From: an uncultured Mycoplasmatota bacterium
GTDB taxonomy: Bacteria; Bacillota_I; Bacilli_A; RF39; UBA660
Assembly: GCA_900547995.1 (NCBI GenBank)
Contig: URIY01000010.1
Location: 1 to 40,251, forward strand
DNA length: 40,251 nucleotides
Direction: 5' to 3'
Shown here one piece after another: positions 1-7,924 of the stretch (position 1 is the first letter of the stretch; every line of letters begins with the position of its first letter). Below the pieces are notes generated by a model. That model searched no databases. It worked only from the letters and a program-made list of their open reading frames with translations, and was not told the DNA's origin. A program made the position numbers and the translations under genes.

Positions 1-8
1 CATGACTG

Positions 9-40
9 AAGTTGCATTTAACCTTCAAAAGTTGCATTTA
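9..40. repeat. Two direct copies of a 12-mer, 20-bp period
   Basis: AAGTTGCATTTA occurs at 9-20 and again at 29-40. Two closely spaced copies at the very edge of the window could be the end of an insertion sequence lying to the left, or a protein-binding repeat. The neighbouring sequence does not settle which. Between here and the first gene (41-158) I see only AT-rich sequence. Confidence 0.35.
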
Positions 41-158
41 CTTTTGGAATTGAGCTTTTATTTTACATAAAAAAACATGGCAATTATTGACCATATTTTT
101 AGTTAATTTTCCTATACACAAATGTTATATTCGTATAAACTATTATAGGTGATGCACT

Positions 159-338
159 ATGCCTAATCGTAATTGGTGGTGTGGAAGAGGTAAATGGTTT
201 ATATGCTTATTTTGTTTTAGTATTTTACTATTTTATCAAATAATATTAACACTTTTTATTGTCACAAGATTTAATATATTTATATTATTTCTCTTCATTA
301 TTTTAATTTTATTTTCTATTTTCCGCATAATATGGTGA
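159..338 (+). CDS. Small hydrophobic membrane protein, 59 aa
   Basis: A 59-codon ORF starts at ATG 159, seven bases after an AGGTGATG-type ribosome binding site (148-155), and ends at TGA 336-338. The N-terminus is short, polar and basic, with tryptophans (MPNRNWWCGRGKW). The rest is almost entirely hydrophobic, enough for one long or two short membrane helices (about residues 14-36 and 39-58). It converges on the ysxE-like gene and overlaps its 3' end by 30 bases. No family is recognised. The good ribosome binding site and clear membrane-protein composition favour a real gene. A chance ORF in AT-rich DNA remains possible, because hydrophobic runs are easy to get from T-rich codons. Confidence 0.5.
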   Translation: MPNRNWWCGRGKWFICLFCFSILLFYQIILTLFIVTRFNIFILFLFIILILFSIFRIIW

Positions 339-1208
339 TAACAAATTTTCTGTTTTATACATATATTCTAATACTTTACTAAATTTTATACATAGTTTTA
401 AATCATTATCATCAAATTCAAGTCTCTCTGGAAGTGATATTAAAATAAAAAATAATAATCTTTCTTCCTCTAAAAGAGGATAGTTTTTTTCATATTGTCT
501 AAGTAAACTTACAAAATCAAAATCTAAAGCATGTCTTTTATATAATTTATATAAATCAAAAATAGGTATATCTATTCTTGACTTTTCCCAATTTAACAAA
601 TAAGCATTTTTATTTTTTATAAAATGTGACAATTCTAAATTATTATGTAAAACAACAAAACGTTGTTTTCTTTTTTTACTAATAATTTCATACCATTTTT
701 CTATTTCACGATTACAATAATTTAATGATCCATATATTTTAGATATATTTTGAGCCAAAAAGTATTCACTTGGGCTCATAAAAACTTTAGATTCAATAAT
801 TTCCATCATATCATTATAATACTCTGTTAAATATTCAATATTATTTTTTACATCTTCATATATTTTCTTATAATCATCTTCATCTACATCTTTATAATGT
901 GTTGTTTTATTATGAAGTAAACTAACAATTTCAATTAAATCACTTATCTTTTGTTCCTTTGGTTCTTCTACCTCTTCTACATATTCTACTAAATCATAAT
1001 CATCATTATCATCACTATATATTTTAGGATAATAATTAAAACTACGTGAGTTTAAATATTTAAAAATATTATTGTTATTATACTTACGATTTTTTGGTTT
1101 TAAGACATATTTTCCCTTATCAGTATCTATAATAGTTGCTTTACCTATTATTTTAATTTTATTTGGTTTTAGATCATATTTTTGAAATAAATCACTATAT
1201 TTTCTCAT
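309..1208 (-). CDS. ysxE: YsxE-like CotS-family spore coat pseudokinase
   Basis: 299 aa with the fold layout of the CotS/aminoglycoside phosphotransferase-like family. A start region resembling the kinase N-lobe (GKATIIDTDKGKYVLKPK) is followed by a helical middle and a catalytic-loop-like stretch LHNNLELSHF near residue 187. Then comes LLNWEKSRIDIPIFDLYKL, where a true kinase would have a metal-binding IDWE. Asn replaces Asp at both key places, so catalysis is unlikely; B. subtilis YsxE, as I recall it, shows similar changes. It follows spoVID with a 14-base overlap (ATG at 1208 lies inside the spoVID end), as in the Bacillus spoVID-ysxE operon. Its own Shine-Dalgarno is weak, which suggests translational coupling. 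The likely role is in spore coat or encasement in the mother cell. The name rests on synteny plus family shape. Confidence 0.7.
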   Translation of the reverse strand: MRKYSDLFQKYDLKPNKIKIIGKATIIDTDKGKYVLKPKNRKYNNNNIFKYLNSRSFNYYPKIYSDDNDDYDLVEYVEEVEEPKEQKISDLIEIVSLLHNKTTHYKDVDEDDYKKIYEDVKNNIEYLTEYYNDMMEIIESKVFMSPSEYFLAQNISKIYGSLNYCNREIEKWYEIISKKRKQRFVVLHNNLELSHFIKNKNAYLLNWEKSRIDIPIFDLYKLYKRHALDFDFVSLLRQYEKNYPLLEEERLLFFILISLPERLEFDDNDLKLCIKFSKVLEYMYKTENLLSPYYAENRK

Positions 1209-1914
1209 TAGTTAAACTTGGGATAATAATCTTATCACCTATTTTTAACTCACTTAAATTGTTATACAACTCTAATATATCTTTAGTAACACTATATTTT
1301 TGCATAATCATCTCTACTGTTTCATTCTCTCTTAAAATACATACTTTGTAAGTTGAATAAGTTTCATTTGTATCATCAATATTATCAAAAAGTGATTTTA
1401 TATCTTCATTTTTTACAGTATCCATTTTTTTATTTTCCTCCTCTTTAAAAACATCTACTACTGGTGTTTCTATTTCTTTAAATGGAAATTCTGTTTCTTC
1501 ATCATAACATCTTTTTTCTTCATCTTCTTCTTTCAATAAATCATCAAGTGTTACTTCTTTTTCAGGTTCTACTTTTACAAATAATGGTTTTTCCTCTAAA
1601 TTATCTATTAAAACTTCAATGTTAATAGAAAGTACTTTATTATCAATAATTTCATAATAAAAATCATCAATATCAACAACTACCTTATCAACTAAATATT
1701 TATCATCAATATTTATATCAAAAGGCATTTCAAATGAAAATTTTTCACAACTTGTACTGCTATCAGCTATTTTATACTCTCCATTTAGATAAAAAGATCC
1801 TGTAATATTATTATTTTCAGATAAATGAAGACTATGTTCAAGTGAAATACTTGTTATTTCTGATAAATTAGTTTTAAAGGGTAAATCCTTTTTAAAAGGT
1901 ACAATTTTTTTCAT
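1195..1914 (-). CDS. spoVID: Stage VI sporulation protein D-like, LysM protein
   Basis: 239 aa. The N-terminal ~110 residues form a beta-rich domain (FKTNLSEITSISLEHSLHL, GSFYLNGEYK) typical of the SpoVID N-terminus. Next is an acidic Glu/Asp-rich linker (about 110-180) and then a C-terminal LysM domain (about 187-233, VCILRENETVEMIMQKYSV to KIGDKIIIPS). In B. subtilis, SpoVID is needed for spore coat encasement and its LysM contacts peptidoglycan or cortex precursors. This copy is much shorter than the Bacillus protein because the acidic middle is short. Its start has a strong GGAGGAATT site. It heads a two-gene unit with the ysxE-like gene and lies behind the terminator of the lon unit, so it needs its own promoter. 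In Bacillus that promoter is sigma-E type; here none is clear. Confidence 0.85.
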   Translation of the reverse strand: MKKIVPFKKDLPFKTNLSEITSISLEHSLHLSENNNITGSFYLNGEYKIADSSTSCEKFSFEMPFDINIDDKYLVDKVVVDIDDFYYEIIDNKVLSINIEVLIDNLEEKPLFVKVEPEKEVTLDDLLKEEDEEKRCYDEETEFPFKEIETPVVDVFKEEENKKMDTVKNEDIKSLFDNIDDTNETYSTYKVCILRENETVEMIMQKYSVTKDILELYNNLSELKIGDKIIIPSLTNEKI

Positions 1915-1943
1915 CTATAATTCCTCCATATTCATTAAAATAT

Positions 1944-1973
1944 ATGAAAAAAATAGGTATATATTACCTATTT
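1944..1973 (-). terminator. Rho-independent terminator of the lon unit
   Basis: A perfect 9-bp stem (1951-1959 pairing with 1965-1973, arm AAATAGGTA) with a 5-nt loop is followed on the minus strand by a run of T. It starts at the stop codon of the 1973-2704 gene and separates the lon unit from spoVID. Confidence 0.8.
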
Positions 1974-2704
1974 TATATTTTTTTGATTTTTTTCATTATT
2001 TTCTTAGATGTTTTACCAAAGAGTGCAATTTCTTCTTCATCTATTTTATGACCTAGTTTATGCATTATTCTAAGATTCTTAACATAGTCATTTATAAGAA
2101 TATTATTTTGTAAAAGTAATCCACATGCTTTTTCTTTTACTTCACCTTGTTTAAAAAGTTCAGGATAACAATGATTAAGATAATTAATTGTTACTATTGG
2201 AGCTTTTTGAGAAGTATATTTTTTTATAAAATTATCTATTTCTAAATTTTGATCAAATAAATCACAAACAACATAAAGATCATAAGCAATAGTCATATTT
2301 ATATTTATTTCATAGTCTTCAATATTTTTTAATATATATCTTATATTTTTTAAAGGAAGTATATTATAATAATGACAAAGAAACTGATTTTTTAAAAATT
2401 CATTACTATTTTCATCTGTTGCTGTATTTAAACATGAAATAAGATTATTTATATCTTCTAAGAAAGGTTTAAAATTTGTCCTTTCTCTATATAATCCTAA
2501 ACACTTATATAATTCTTCTTTAATAACACTAGTATATATATGACTAGTTTTATTGTAAATAATATTTTCTCTTAACACATCAAAAAATTCAAGTAACTCA
2601 TCATCATTGAAAGTTTTGATTATTTTAAATCCATTCACGCCATAAAAAAAATTCATTAGTTCAAAATATTTCATTATTTCATCATTATATTCAATATCAT
2701 ACAT
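1973..2704 (-). CDS. Unknown protein co-transcribed with lon
   Basis: 243 aa, soluble and predicted mostly helical, with no signal peptide or membrane segment. It is Asn/Ile/Leu/Tyr-rich with an acidic body and a strongly basic tail (KTSKKIMKKIKKI). I recognise no domain. Its ATG lies inside the last codons of lon (8-base overlap), so it is translationally coupled to Lon and shares its promoter and terminator. That tight linkage suggests a role tied to Lon or the same stress response, for example an adaptor or substrate-delivery factor, but this is inference from position only. Confidence 0.75.
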   Translation of the reverse strand: MYDIEYNDEIMKYFELMNFFYGVNGFKIIKTFNDDELLEFFDVLRENIIYNKTSHIYTSVIKEELYKCLGLYRERTNFKPFLEDINNLISCLNTATDENSNEFLKNQFLCHYYNILPLKNIRYILKNIEDYEININMTIAYDLYVVCDLFDQNLEIDNFIKKYTSQKAPIVTINYLNHCYPELFKQGEVKEKACGLLLQNNILINDYVKNLRIMHKLGHKIDEEEIALFGKTSKKIMKKIKKI

Positions 2705-5042
2705 GTATTATTTCTCTCTCACTTTCTTTAATTACTTTATAAATATCATCATAAGTTGAAACAGGAATATATTCCATACATTTTTTTACTTCTGTTGGTA
2801 CATCATCTAAATCTCTAATATTTTCTTTAGGAATAATTATTCTTTTTATACCATTTCTATATGCACCCATACTTTTTTCTTTTAGTCCACCGATTGGTAA
2901 TACTTTACCTCTTAAAGTTATTTCACCTGTCATAGCTAAAGTTTTATCAATTTTCAAATTAGAAAAAGCACTTATTAAGGCGGTTGTAAGTGTTACACCG
3001 GCACTTGGGCCATCTTTTGGAGTTGCGCCCTCAGGTACATGAATATGTATATCATTAGAAGTTAATTTTTCATAATCTATTTTAAATTTTTTATAATTAG
3101 CTTTTATATAACTTAAGGCTATCTGAGCACTTTCTTTCATGACATCTCCAAGTGAACCTGTTAAAACTAAATTACCATTTCCTTTAAAATAATTAACCTC
3201 AATAGGAAGTGTATCACCACCAAATTGGGTATAAGCTAGTCCATTTACAACACCTATTTGTGATACATCCATAGCCTCACTATCTAAAAATTTAATTTTT
3301 CCTAAATATTTTTCTAAATCCTTCTCTAAAATATTTATTCTATCTATTTTAATATTATTCATAACTAATTTCGTTATTATTTTACGAACTATTGTAGCAA
3401 GTTGTCTTTCTAGTTCACGAACACCTGCTTCTTTAGTATAATTTCTAATTATTTTTAAAATGACATTATCAGATATATTTATTTTTTCATAATTAAGTCC
3501 ATGTTCATCACAAATTTTCTTTAATAAATGAGTCTTTACAATATCTAATTTTTCAAATTCTGTATATCCAGATAATCTTATTATTTCTAGTCTATCTCTT
3601 AGTGCTTCTGGAATATCTTCAATATAATTAGCAGTTGCTAGAAACATAACATTTGATAAATCAATTTCTTCTTCAATATAATTATCTCTAAAACATTTAT
3701 TTTGTTCTGGATCAAGTACATCTAAAAGAGCACTTGCAGGATCTCCTTTAATATCTTTGGTCATTTTATCTATTTCATCAATTAAAAAGACTGGATTAGA
3801 ACTACCTGCTTTTTTCAAACCTTGAATAATACGACCTGGCTCAGCTCCTAAATATGACCTACGATGACCTATTATTTCACATTCATCATGAAGTCCACCA
3901 ACCGAAATTTTAGTAAATTTTCTATTCATTGCATGTGCAACACTAAAAGCAAGTGATGTTTTACCTACTCCAGGAGGCCCTACTAAACATATAATTGGAC
4001 CATTCATATTACCTTTTACCTTTTTTACAGCAAGATATTCAATAATTCTCTCTTTTACCTTTTCAAGACCATAATGTGATTCATCAAATTTTTTCTTAAC
4101 ATCCCTTAAATCATCATTATCCGTAGTTACACTATTCCAAGGTAAATCAAATAACCAATCAATATAAGTCCTTACAACATTAATTTCAGGAGACAAATTA
4201 GTTAAACTATCTAATTTTCTAATTTCATTATTAAGTCTATCCTTAATATGCTTAGGTGCATCTAAAACATTTAGTTTTTCTCTTAAACTATCTATTTCTT
4301 CATCTTTAGAACTAACATCACCTAATTCTTCTCGAATTACTTTTATTTTTTCTCTTAAAAAATATTCTTTTTGACTATTATCAATACTTTTCTTCACTTT
4401 TTGTTCTAATTCTTTTTCAATTTTATACATTTCTTGTTCTTGATATATATCTTTAAGAACCATTTCAACTCTTGTATTAATATCAAATGTTAATAAGTAT
4501 TCATTTAATCTTTCATTCGTAGAACTTATTTGATTAGCAATAATATCCGTCATTTGTGATAAAGTTTTAACTGTAACTAATGTTGATAAAATACTATTAG
4601 TAATATAAGGTACTATTCTAATATGTTTTTCAAATTCATTATATAACTTTTTAAGTATAATTGGTTCCGTTGCTACATCAGGTTTATTTTCAAGTATTTC
4701 AGAGGTAATACATTCAAGTGAATCAAGTTTATTATTTAAATTCATATATTCATGAACATATGCACGACTTATGCCTGATATAGTAACTCTTATATTTCCG
4801 TTAGGAAGTTTAACTTTATGATTAATTTTTGATATAACACCAATTTTAGGTAATTCACTTATATTGGTACTTTCTTCAATAGTATCTATTTGTCCTATAA
4901 CAAGTAATTTGTTATCATGAAACATTTCAGATACATCTATGATATTTTTTGTTTCATTATCTTGAAATTCTAATCTAATATCATTATTAGGAAGTAAAAT
5001 AATTCCTTTAAGTACAATAACTGGAAGATTGATTTTTTTCAT
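2697..5042 (-). CDS. lon: ATP-dependent protease LonA
   Basis: 781 aa, full length for LonA. The N-terminal LON substrate-binding domain (about 1-200) and a coiled-coil region precede the AAA+ module. Walker A GPPGVGKT is at residues 355-362 and Walker B FLIDEID has D422/E423. The C-terminal protease domain has the nucleophile Ser680 in PKDGPSAGV and the dyad Lys723 in GGLKEK. This cytosolic hexameric enzyme degrades misfolded and regulatory proteins. The start is supported by AGGAGG a few bases upstream. A sigma-A promoter with a perfect dyad over its -35 lies upstream. It is followed with overlap by an unknown gene. All catalytic residues are present. Confidence 0.97.
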   Translation of the reverse strand: MKKINLPVIVLKGIILLPNNDIRLEFQDNETKNIIDVSEMFHDNKLLVIGQIDTIEESTNISELPKIGVISKINHKVKLPNGNIRVTISGISRAYVHEYMNLNNKLDSLECITSEILENKPDVATEPIILKKLYNEFEKHIRIVPYITNSILSTLVTVKTLSQMTDIIANQISSTNERLNEYLLTFDINTRVEMVLKDIYQEQEMYKIEKELEQKVKKSIDNSQKEYFLREKIKVIREELGDVSSKDEEIDSLREKLNVLDAPKHIKDRLNNEIRKLDSLTNLSPEINVVRTYIDWLFDLPWNSVTTDNDDLRDVKKKFDESHYGLEKVKERIIEYLAVKKVKGNMNGPIICLVGPPGVGKTSLAFSVAHAMNRKFTKISVGGLHDECEIIGHRRSYLGAEPGRIIQGLKKAGSSNPVFLIDEIDKMTKDIKGDPASALLDVLDPEQNKCFRDNYIEEEIDLSNVMFLATANYIEDIPEALRDRLEIIRLSGYTEFEKLDIVKTHLLKKICDEHGLNYEKINISDNVILKIIRNYTKEAGVRELERQLATIVRKIITKLVMNNIKIDRINILEKDLEKYLGKIKFLDSEAMDVSQIGVVNGLAYTQFGGDTLPIEVNYFKGNGNLVLTGSLGDVMKESAQIALSYIKANYKKFKIDYEKLTSNDIHIHVPEGATPKDGPSAGVTLTTALISAFSNLKIDKTLAMTGEITLRGKVLPIGGLKEKSMGAYRNGIKRIIIPKENIRDLDDVPTEVKKCMEYIPVSTYDDIYKVIKESEREIIHV

Positions 5043-5071
5043 AAACTTGCCTCCTAATTAAATTGCTTTTT

Positions 5072-5109
5072 ATTATAGTTCAAAAAAAAATAAAAGTCTA
5101 CACTTTTAT
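5072..5109 (-). promoter_or_regulatory. lon promoter with dyad operator candidate
   Basis: On the minus strand TAGACT (5095-5100), a 17-bp spacer and TATAAT (5072-5077) form a good sigma-A promoter about 30 bp ahead of lon. A perfect 8-bp inverted repeat with 4-nt centre (ATAAAAGT at 5090-5097, ACTTTTAT at 5102-5109) covers the -35. It does not match the HrcA CIRCE or CtsR consensus as I know them. It may be an operator, or a border of the neighbouring IS remnant. Confidence 0.6.
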
Positions 5110-5124
5110 ATACAAAAATTATAC

Positions 5125-5878
5125 TTTATTTTTTAGTCCAAGATCGAAGTGATTACTATACTTTTATTCCTATGAATGATTTGTATTTTAAATATTACAA
5201 TAAATATCCTAAAAATGAATGTGCTGACTCAGGTTATGGAATTTATGTAAAATATAAATATATGAAAGAACATAACATAGGCAATTATATAAAGTTTCAA
5301 ACTTGGGCTGGAGAAACTGATGGAAAAATCCACAATTATTTTATACTTATAACGATGGTGTATTATGTTTAAATACGTGCATTGGGAAAGAAATACCATT
5401 TAGTAAAAAGCATCATCAAAGAAATAAGGATGGTAAATTATATAAATTTATCGGTTGTAATAGTTGTAATTATGTTTATATATGTAAGAAAAATTTGAAG
5501 AATAAAGAATATGATTATAGATTATGTGAATTAATTCCAAATTATGAATTATTAAAAAAACAAGCAAGAGAAAATTTACTTAGTTCTCAAGGAATAGAAA
5601 TAAAAATAAACAAAAGTATACAAGTAGAAATCACTTTTGTCCAAATAAAACAAAACATGAATTATGATAGAATAAGAAGACGAGGATTAGAAAAAGTGTC
5701 ATGTGAAGTTAATGTAAGTAAATATTTTGTTTTATTAAATCAAGATAATATCAAAGGCAATTATTGGGAAAAAACATTAAATAAAAAAAAAGAAAAAAGA
5801 ACTTTTCCTAAGCAAAAAGTAATAAAGAAAAAACTGAATAAAATTATTTATTTCTACTCAGCCCCTTTTTTAGTTTGA
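5125..5878 (+). pseudogene. Decayed IS1182-family transposase, C-terminal part
   Basis: Two reading frames carry the end of a DDE transposase. The first (about 5136-5372) has NECADSGYGIYVKYKYMKEH, the second-Asp region of IS1182-type enzymes. After a frameshift near 5345-5390, the second (to 5878) has the zinc-ribbon-like CNSCNYVYICKKN, then ARENLLSSQGIEI, VEITFVQIKQNM and RIRRRGLEKV, all typical of the family's C-terminus. The N-terminal half, including the first catalytic Asp, is missing. The remnant cannot transpose. It lies between the lon promoter and a 4-TM gene. Its 3' end coincides with one arm of a long inverted repeat (5841-5872). Confidence 0.85.
5841..5872 (+). repeat. Left arm of a ~32-bp imperfect inverted repeat
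   Basis: The core TTTCTACTCAGCCCC (5851-5865) matches, in inverse orientation, 7834-7848 with one mismatch. The similarity continues outward to 5841 (AAATTATT) and inward for several T residues. The arm overlaps the end of the IS1182 transposase remnant, so it is probably the terminal inverted repeat of that element. Confidence 0.7.
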
Positions 5879-6256
5879 TTATTTTCTTTTAAAATACCAT
5901 CTAAGAAGTAATCCTGATCCTGCAGCAATAAGTCCTATCATGATAATAAAATTATATAGTGATGTTTGTTTAAATGCTATATCAATACTCATTATTATCG
6001 TAGCAATTATAATAACAATTCCAATTATTGTTACTATTTTACCTATTAATGATTTTGGATTAAAAAACATAACAATAATTCCAACTATAAATGGTACAAG
6101 TATTAAACCAGATGCTAGTCTAAATGATCCAAATGCCCAGTGATACCAACTCATTGTAACAACTGTTTGTTGTGTTAACATAAATAACCCAACAGCAAGG
6201 CATATAATTCCTGTTAAAAAATATATTCCGTTATTTGAACTCTTATTATTATCCAT
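5879..6256 (-). CDS. Four-TM membrane protein of unknown function
   Basis: 125 aa with four hydrophobic helices at about residues 10-28, 43-63, 70-90 and 97-117. It has a short polar N-terminus (MDNNKSSNN) and a basic end (RWYFKRK). The pattern is like small DUF308/HdeD-type proteins, but I cannot assign it firmly. The start has AAAGGAG 9 bases upstream. It is transcribed in the same direction as spoVS and lies just downstream of the spoVS terminator, so it probably has its own promoter. It sits inside the segment bracketed by the inverted repeat. Confidence 0.65.
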   Translation of the reverse strand: MDNNKSSNNGIYFLTGIICLAVGLFMLTQQTVVTMSWYHWAFGSFRLASGLILVPFIVGIIVMFFNPKSLIGKIVTIIGIVIIIATIIMSIDIAFKQTSLYNFIIMIGLIAAGSGLLLRWYFKRK

Positions 6257-6315
6257 AACAATACTCCTTTCAAACTATATAAATTTTATCATATCCTATA
6301 AAAAAAATAAATAGT

Positions 6316-6345
6316 ATATAAAAAGAAACTAGATTATCTAGCTTC
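6316..6345 (-). terminator. spoVS terminator
   Basis: A 9-bp stem with one mismatch (6325-6333 with 6337-6345; GAAACTAGA against TCTAGCTTC) and 3-nt loop overlaps the spoVS stop. It is followed on the minus strand by T-rich sequence. Confidence 0.75.
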
Positions 6346-6594
6346 TACAATTAACTTAATAGCAGTTCGCTCTTCACCATCTATTACAATATCAGTAAAG
6401 GCGGGAATACAAACTAAATTCTTTCCACTTGGTGCGACAAATCCTCTTGCAATCGCAATAGCCTTAATTGCTTGATTAAGTGCTCCAGCGCCTATGGCTT
6501 GTATTTCAACACTTCCTTTTTCTCTAAATACATTAGCAAGTGCTCCTGCAACACTATTTGGATTTGATTTTGATGAAACTTTAAGTGTTTCCAT
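6334..6594 (-). CDS. spoVS: Stage V sporulation protein S
   Basis: 86 aa from METLKVSSKSNPNSVAGALA through GAGALNQAIKAIAIARGFVA to FTDIVIDGEERTAIKLIVEAR. This matches the Alba-like SpoVS family over its whole length, which is also 86 aa in B. subtilis. SpoVS affects septation and sporulation progress, and the family binds nucleic acid. An in-frame ATG lies 21 codons further up, but the family start is the Met at 6594. The best Shine-Dalgarno (AAGGA) is unusually far, about 14 bases away. In B. subtilis spoVS follows rny; here it is about 7 kb from rny, inside the segment bracketed by IS remnants. Confidence 0.93.
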   Translation of the reverse strand: METLKVSSKSNPNSVAGALANVFREKGSVEIQAIGAGALNQAIKAIAIARGFVAPSGKNLVCIPAFTDIVIDGEERTAIKLIVEAR

Positions 6595-6662
6595 ATTTAT
6601 TAAATCATTCCTTTCTGTACATTTAAATATATGAAGGATATTCATAAAAAAGAACAAAGATA

Positions 6663-6691
6663 TTGTTAAATATTATAAGTTAAAGTATAAT
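6663..6691 (+). promoter_or_regulatory. Sigma-A promoter of the DUF1287 gene
   Basis: TTGTTA (6663-6668), 17-bp spacer, TATAAT (6686-6691), 15 bp ahead of the start at 6707 and divergent from spoVS. Confidence 0.65.
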
Positions 6692-6706
6692 AAATTTGGT
6701 GAGTGT

Positions 6707-7336
6707 ATGAAAAAAATAATCATAATGGCTTTTCCCATTATTCTAGTTATAATGCTATATAGTTTAAATATAATTCCTCATATATATTTTACTAATGATT
6801 TTTTTCATATTCAAAAATATAACAGTCATTCTGATAAAGATAATGATGGTATTGATGACCAAATTGATATATTAAATGGGGCAAGAAATTATATTAAAAA
6901 AAGACCTAAATATAAAAGTAAATACTATGCAAGTGGATATCCAGATGATAATTATGGAACATGTACAGATGTTATTGCTTTTGCCTTAAAAGAAGCTGGG
7001 TATGATTTAATGCAACTTGTTAATGATGATATTATAAATAATAGAAATAATTATAATATAGATATAATTGATAAAAATATTGATTTTAGAAGAGTTGAAA
7101 ATCTAAATATCTATTTTAAAAACAATAGTATTAGTTTAACGACTAATCTAAAAGATTATAAAGAGTGGCAAGGTGGAGACATTGTTGTTTTTACAAATCA
7201 TATTGCTATTGTATCTGATAAAAGGAATTATATGGGTGTGCCATTTATTATACATCACTCTAATAGAAGACAACTATGGTATGAAGAAGATACTATTAGT
7301 AGATATAAAATAATTGGCCATTATAGAATTAGTTAG
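6707..7336 (+). CDS. Secreted or anchored DUF1287 family protein
   Basis: 209 aa. An N-terminal signal or anchor helix (about 2-22) leads into SDKDNDGIDDQIDIL (about 41-55), which has the spacing of a calcium-binding thrombospondin-3/EF-like loop. The DUF1287 core follows: NYGTCTDVIAFALKEAGYDL holds the conserved Cys, and GGDIVVFTNHIAIVSD and PFIIHHSNRR hold conserved His residues. This is an NlpC/P60-like Cys-His arrangement, so a cell-surface amidase or hydrolase is plausible; the family's reaction is not established. It is followed after 10 bp by a membrane protein gene, probably in one operon. Confidence 0.8.
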   Translation: MKKIIIMAFPIILVIMLYSLNIIPHIYFTNDFFHIQKYNSHSDKDNDGIDDQIDILNGARNYIKKRPKYKSKYYASGYPDDNYGTCTDVIAFALKEAGYDLMQLVNDDIINNRNNYNIDIIDKNIDFRRVENLNIYFKNNSISLTTNLKDYKEWQGGDIVVFTNHIAIVSDKRNYMGVPFIIHHSNRRQLWYEEDTISRYKIIGHYRIS

Positions 7337-7346
7337 GAGAATTTGT

Positions 7347-7832
7347 ATGAATAATAGAGAAAGTTATATTGATATTGTCCTTAATGATATGGATGATGCT
7401 CTAAGTAAATATAATAATAATATTTTAAGTGAGGAATTAGAAAATTATATTTATAAGGAAAGTATAAATATAAAGAATAAAAATATTGTAATTAAAATTA
7501 AAACATTATTTGATATAAGTGATAATGATAAGAATAAATTAATGAAAATGATTATAGATAGTTTTAAGATAAATATAAATGAAAATTTATTACATATGAG
7601 ACACGCTAATATAAAAAGATGTTTATTAATGATTATTGGGACCATTTTTGTTTTAGCATCTGAACTTACAGATTTTAGTGGTATTTTTCTAATTCCTGAA
7701 ATATTTATGATTATAGGATGGGTTGGTATTTGGGAAGCTGTTTATAGTTTATTCTTTGAAGATACGAAAATGCGAATTAGAAATAAAAGATATAAGCAAA
7801 TATATAAAAGTAAGATTGAATTTATAAAATAA
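7347..7832 (+). CDS. Membrane protein, 2 TM, unknown
   Basis: 161 aa starting at ATG 7347, chosen because TAGGAGA (7334-7340) sits at the right distance; the upstream TTG at 7314 lies inside the preceding gene. The N-terminal ~95 residues are polar, acidic and helical (MNNRESYIDIVLNDMDDALS). Two hydrophobic segments follow (about 98-116 and 120-140) and then a basic tail rich in Lys and Arg (MRIRNKRYKQIYKSK). I recognise no family. It is probably co-transcribed with the DUF1287 gene and ends before a hairpin terminator. Confidence 0.7.
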   Translation: MNNRESYIDIVLNDMDDALSKYNNNILSEELENYIYKESINIKNKNIVIKIKTLFDISDNDKNKLMKMIIDSFKININENLLHMRHANIKRCLLMIIGTIFVLASELTDFSGIFLIPEIFMIIGWVGIWEAVYSLFFEDTKMRIRNKRYKQIYKSKIEFIK

Positions 7833-7860
7833 AGGTGCTGAGTAGAAATGAATAATTTTT
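7829..7860 (-). repeat. Right arm of the ~32-bp imperfect inverted repeat
   Basis: The reverse complement of this stretch aligns with 5841-5872: AAATTATT, one mismatch, ATTTCTACTCAGC, one mismatch, CCTTT. It overlaps the end of the gene at 7347-7832 and is the outer border of the bracketed segment. Confidence 0.7.
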
Positions 7861-7865
7861 AATCA

Positions 7866-7904
7866 GTTTCTTTTTTTTATTACAAAATTAAAAAAGAAAC
7901 TTTT
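7866..7904 (+). terminator. Terminator after the membrane protein gene
   Basis: GTTTCTTTTTT (7866-7876) pairs with AAAAAAGAAAC (7890-7900), with T residues after it. It is AT-rich but perfect over 11 bp. Confidence 0.6.
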
Positions 7905-7924
7905 GAAAATAAAAATAATTTTTT

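Noticed and set aside
87..118. Promoter for the 59-aa ORF
   Set aside because: TTGACC has no -10 at proper spacing. A sigma-E reading (ATA then TATACACA) is too weak in such AT-rich DNA to report as a feature.
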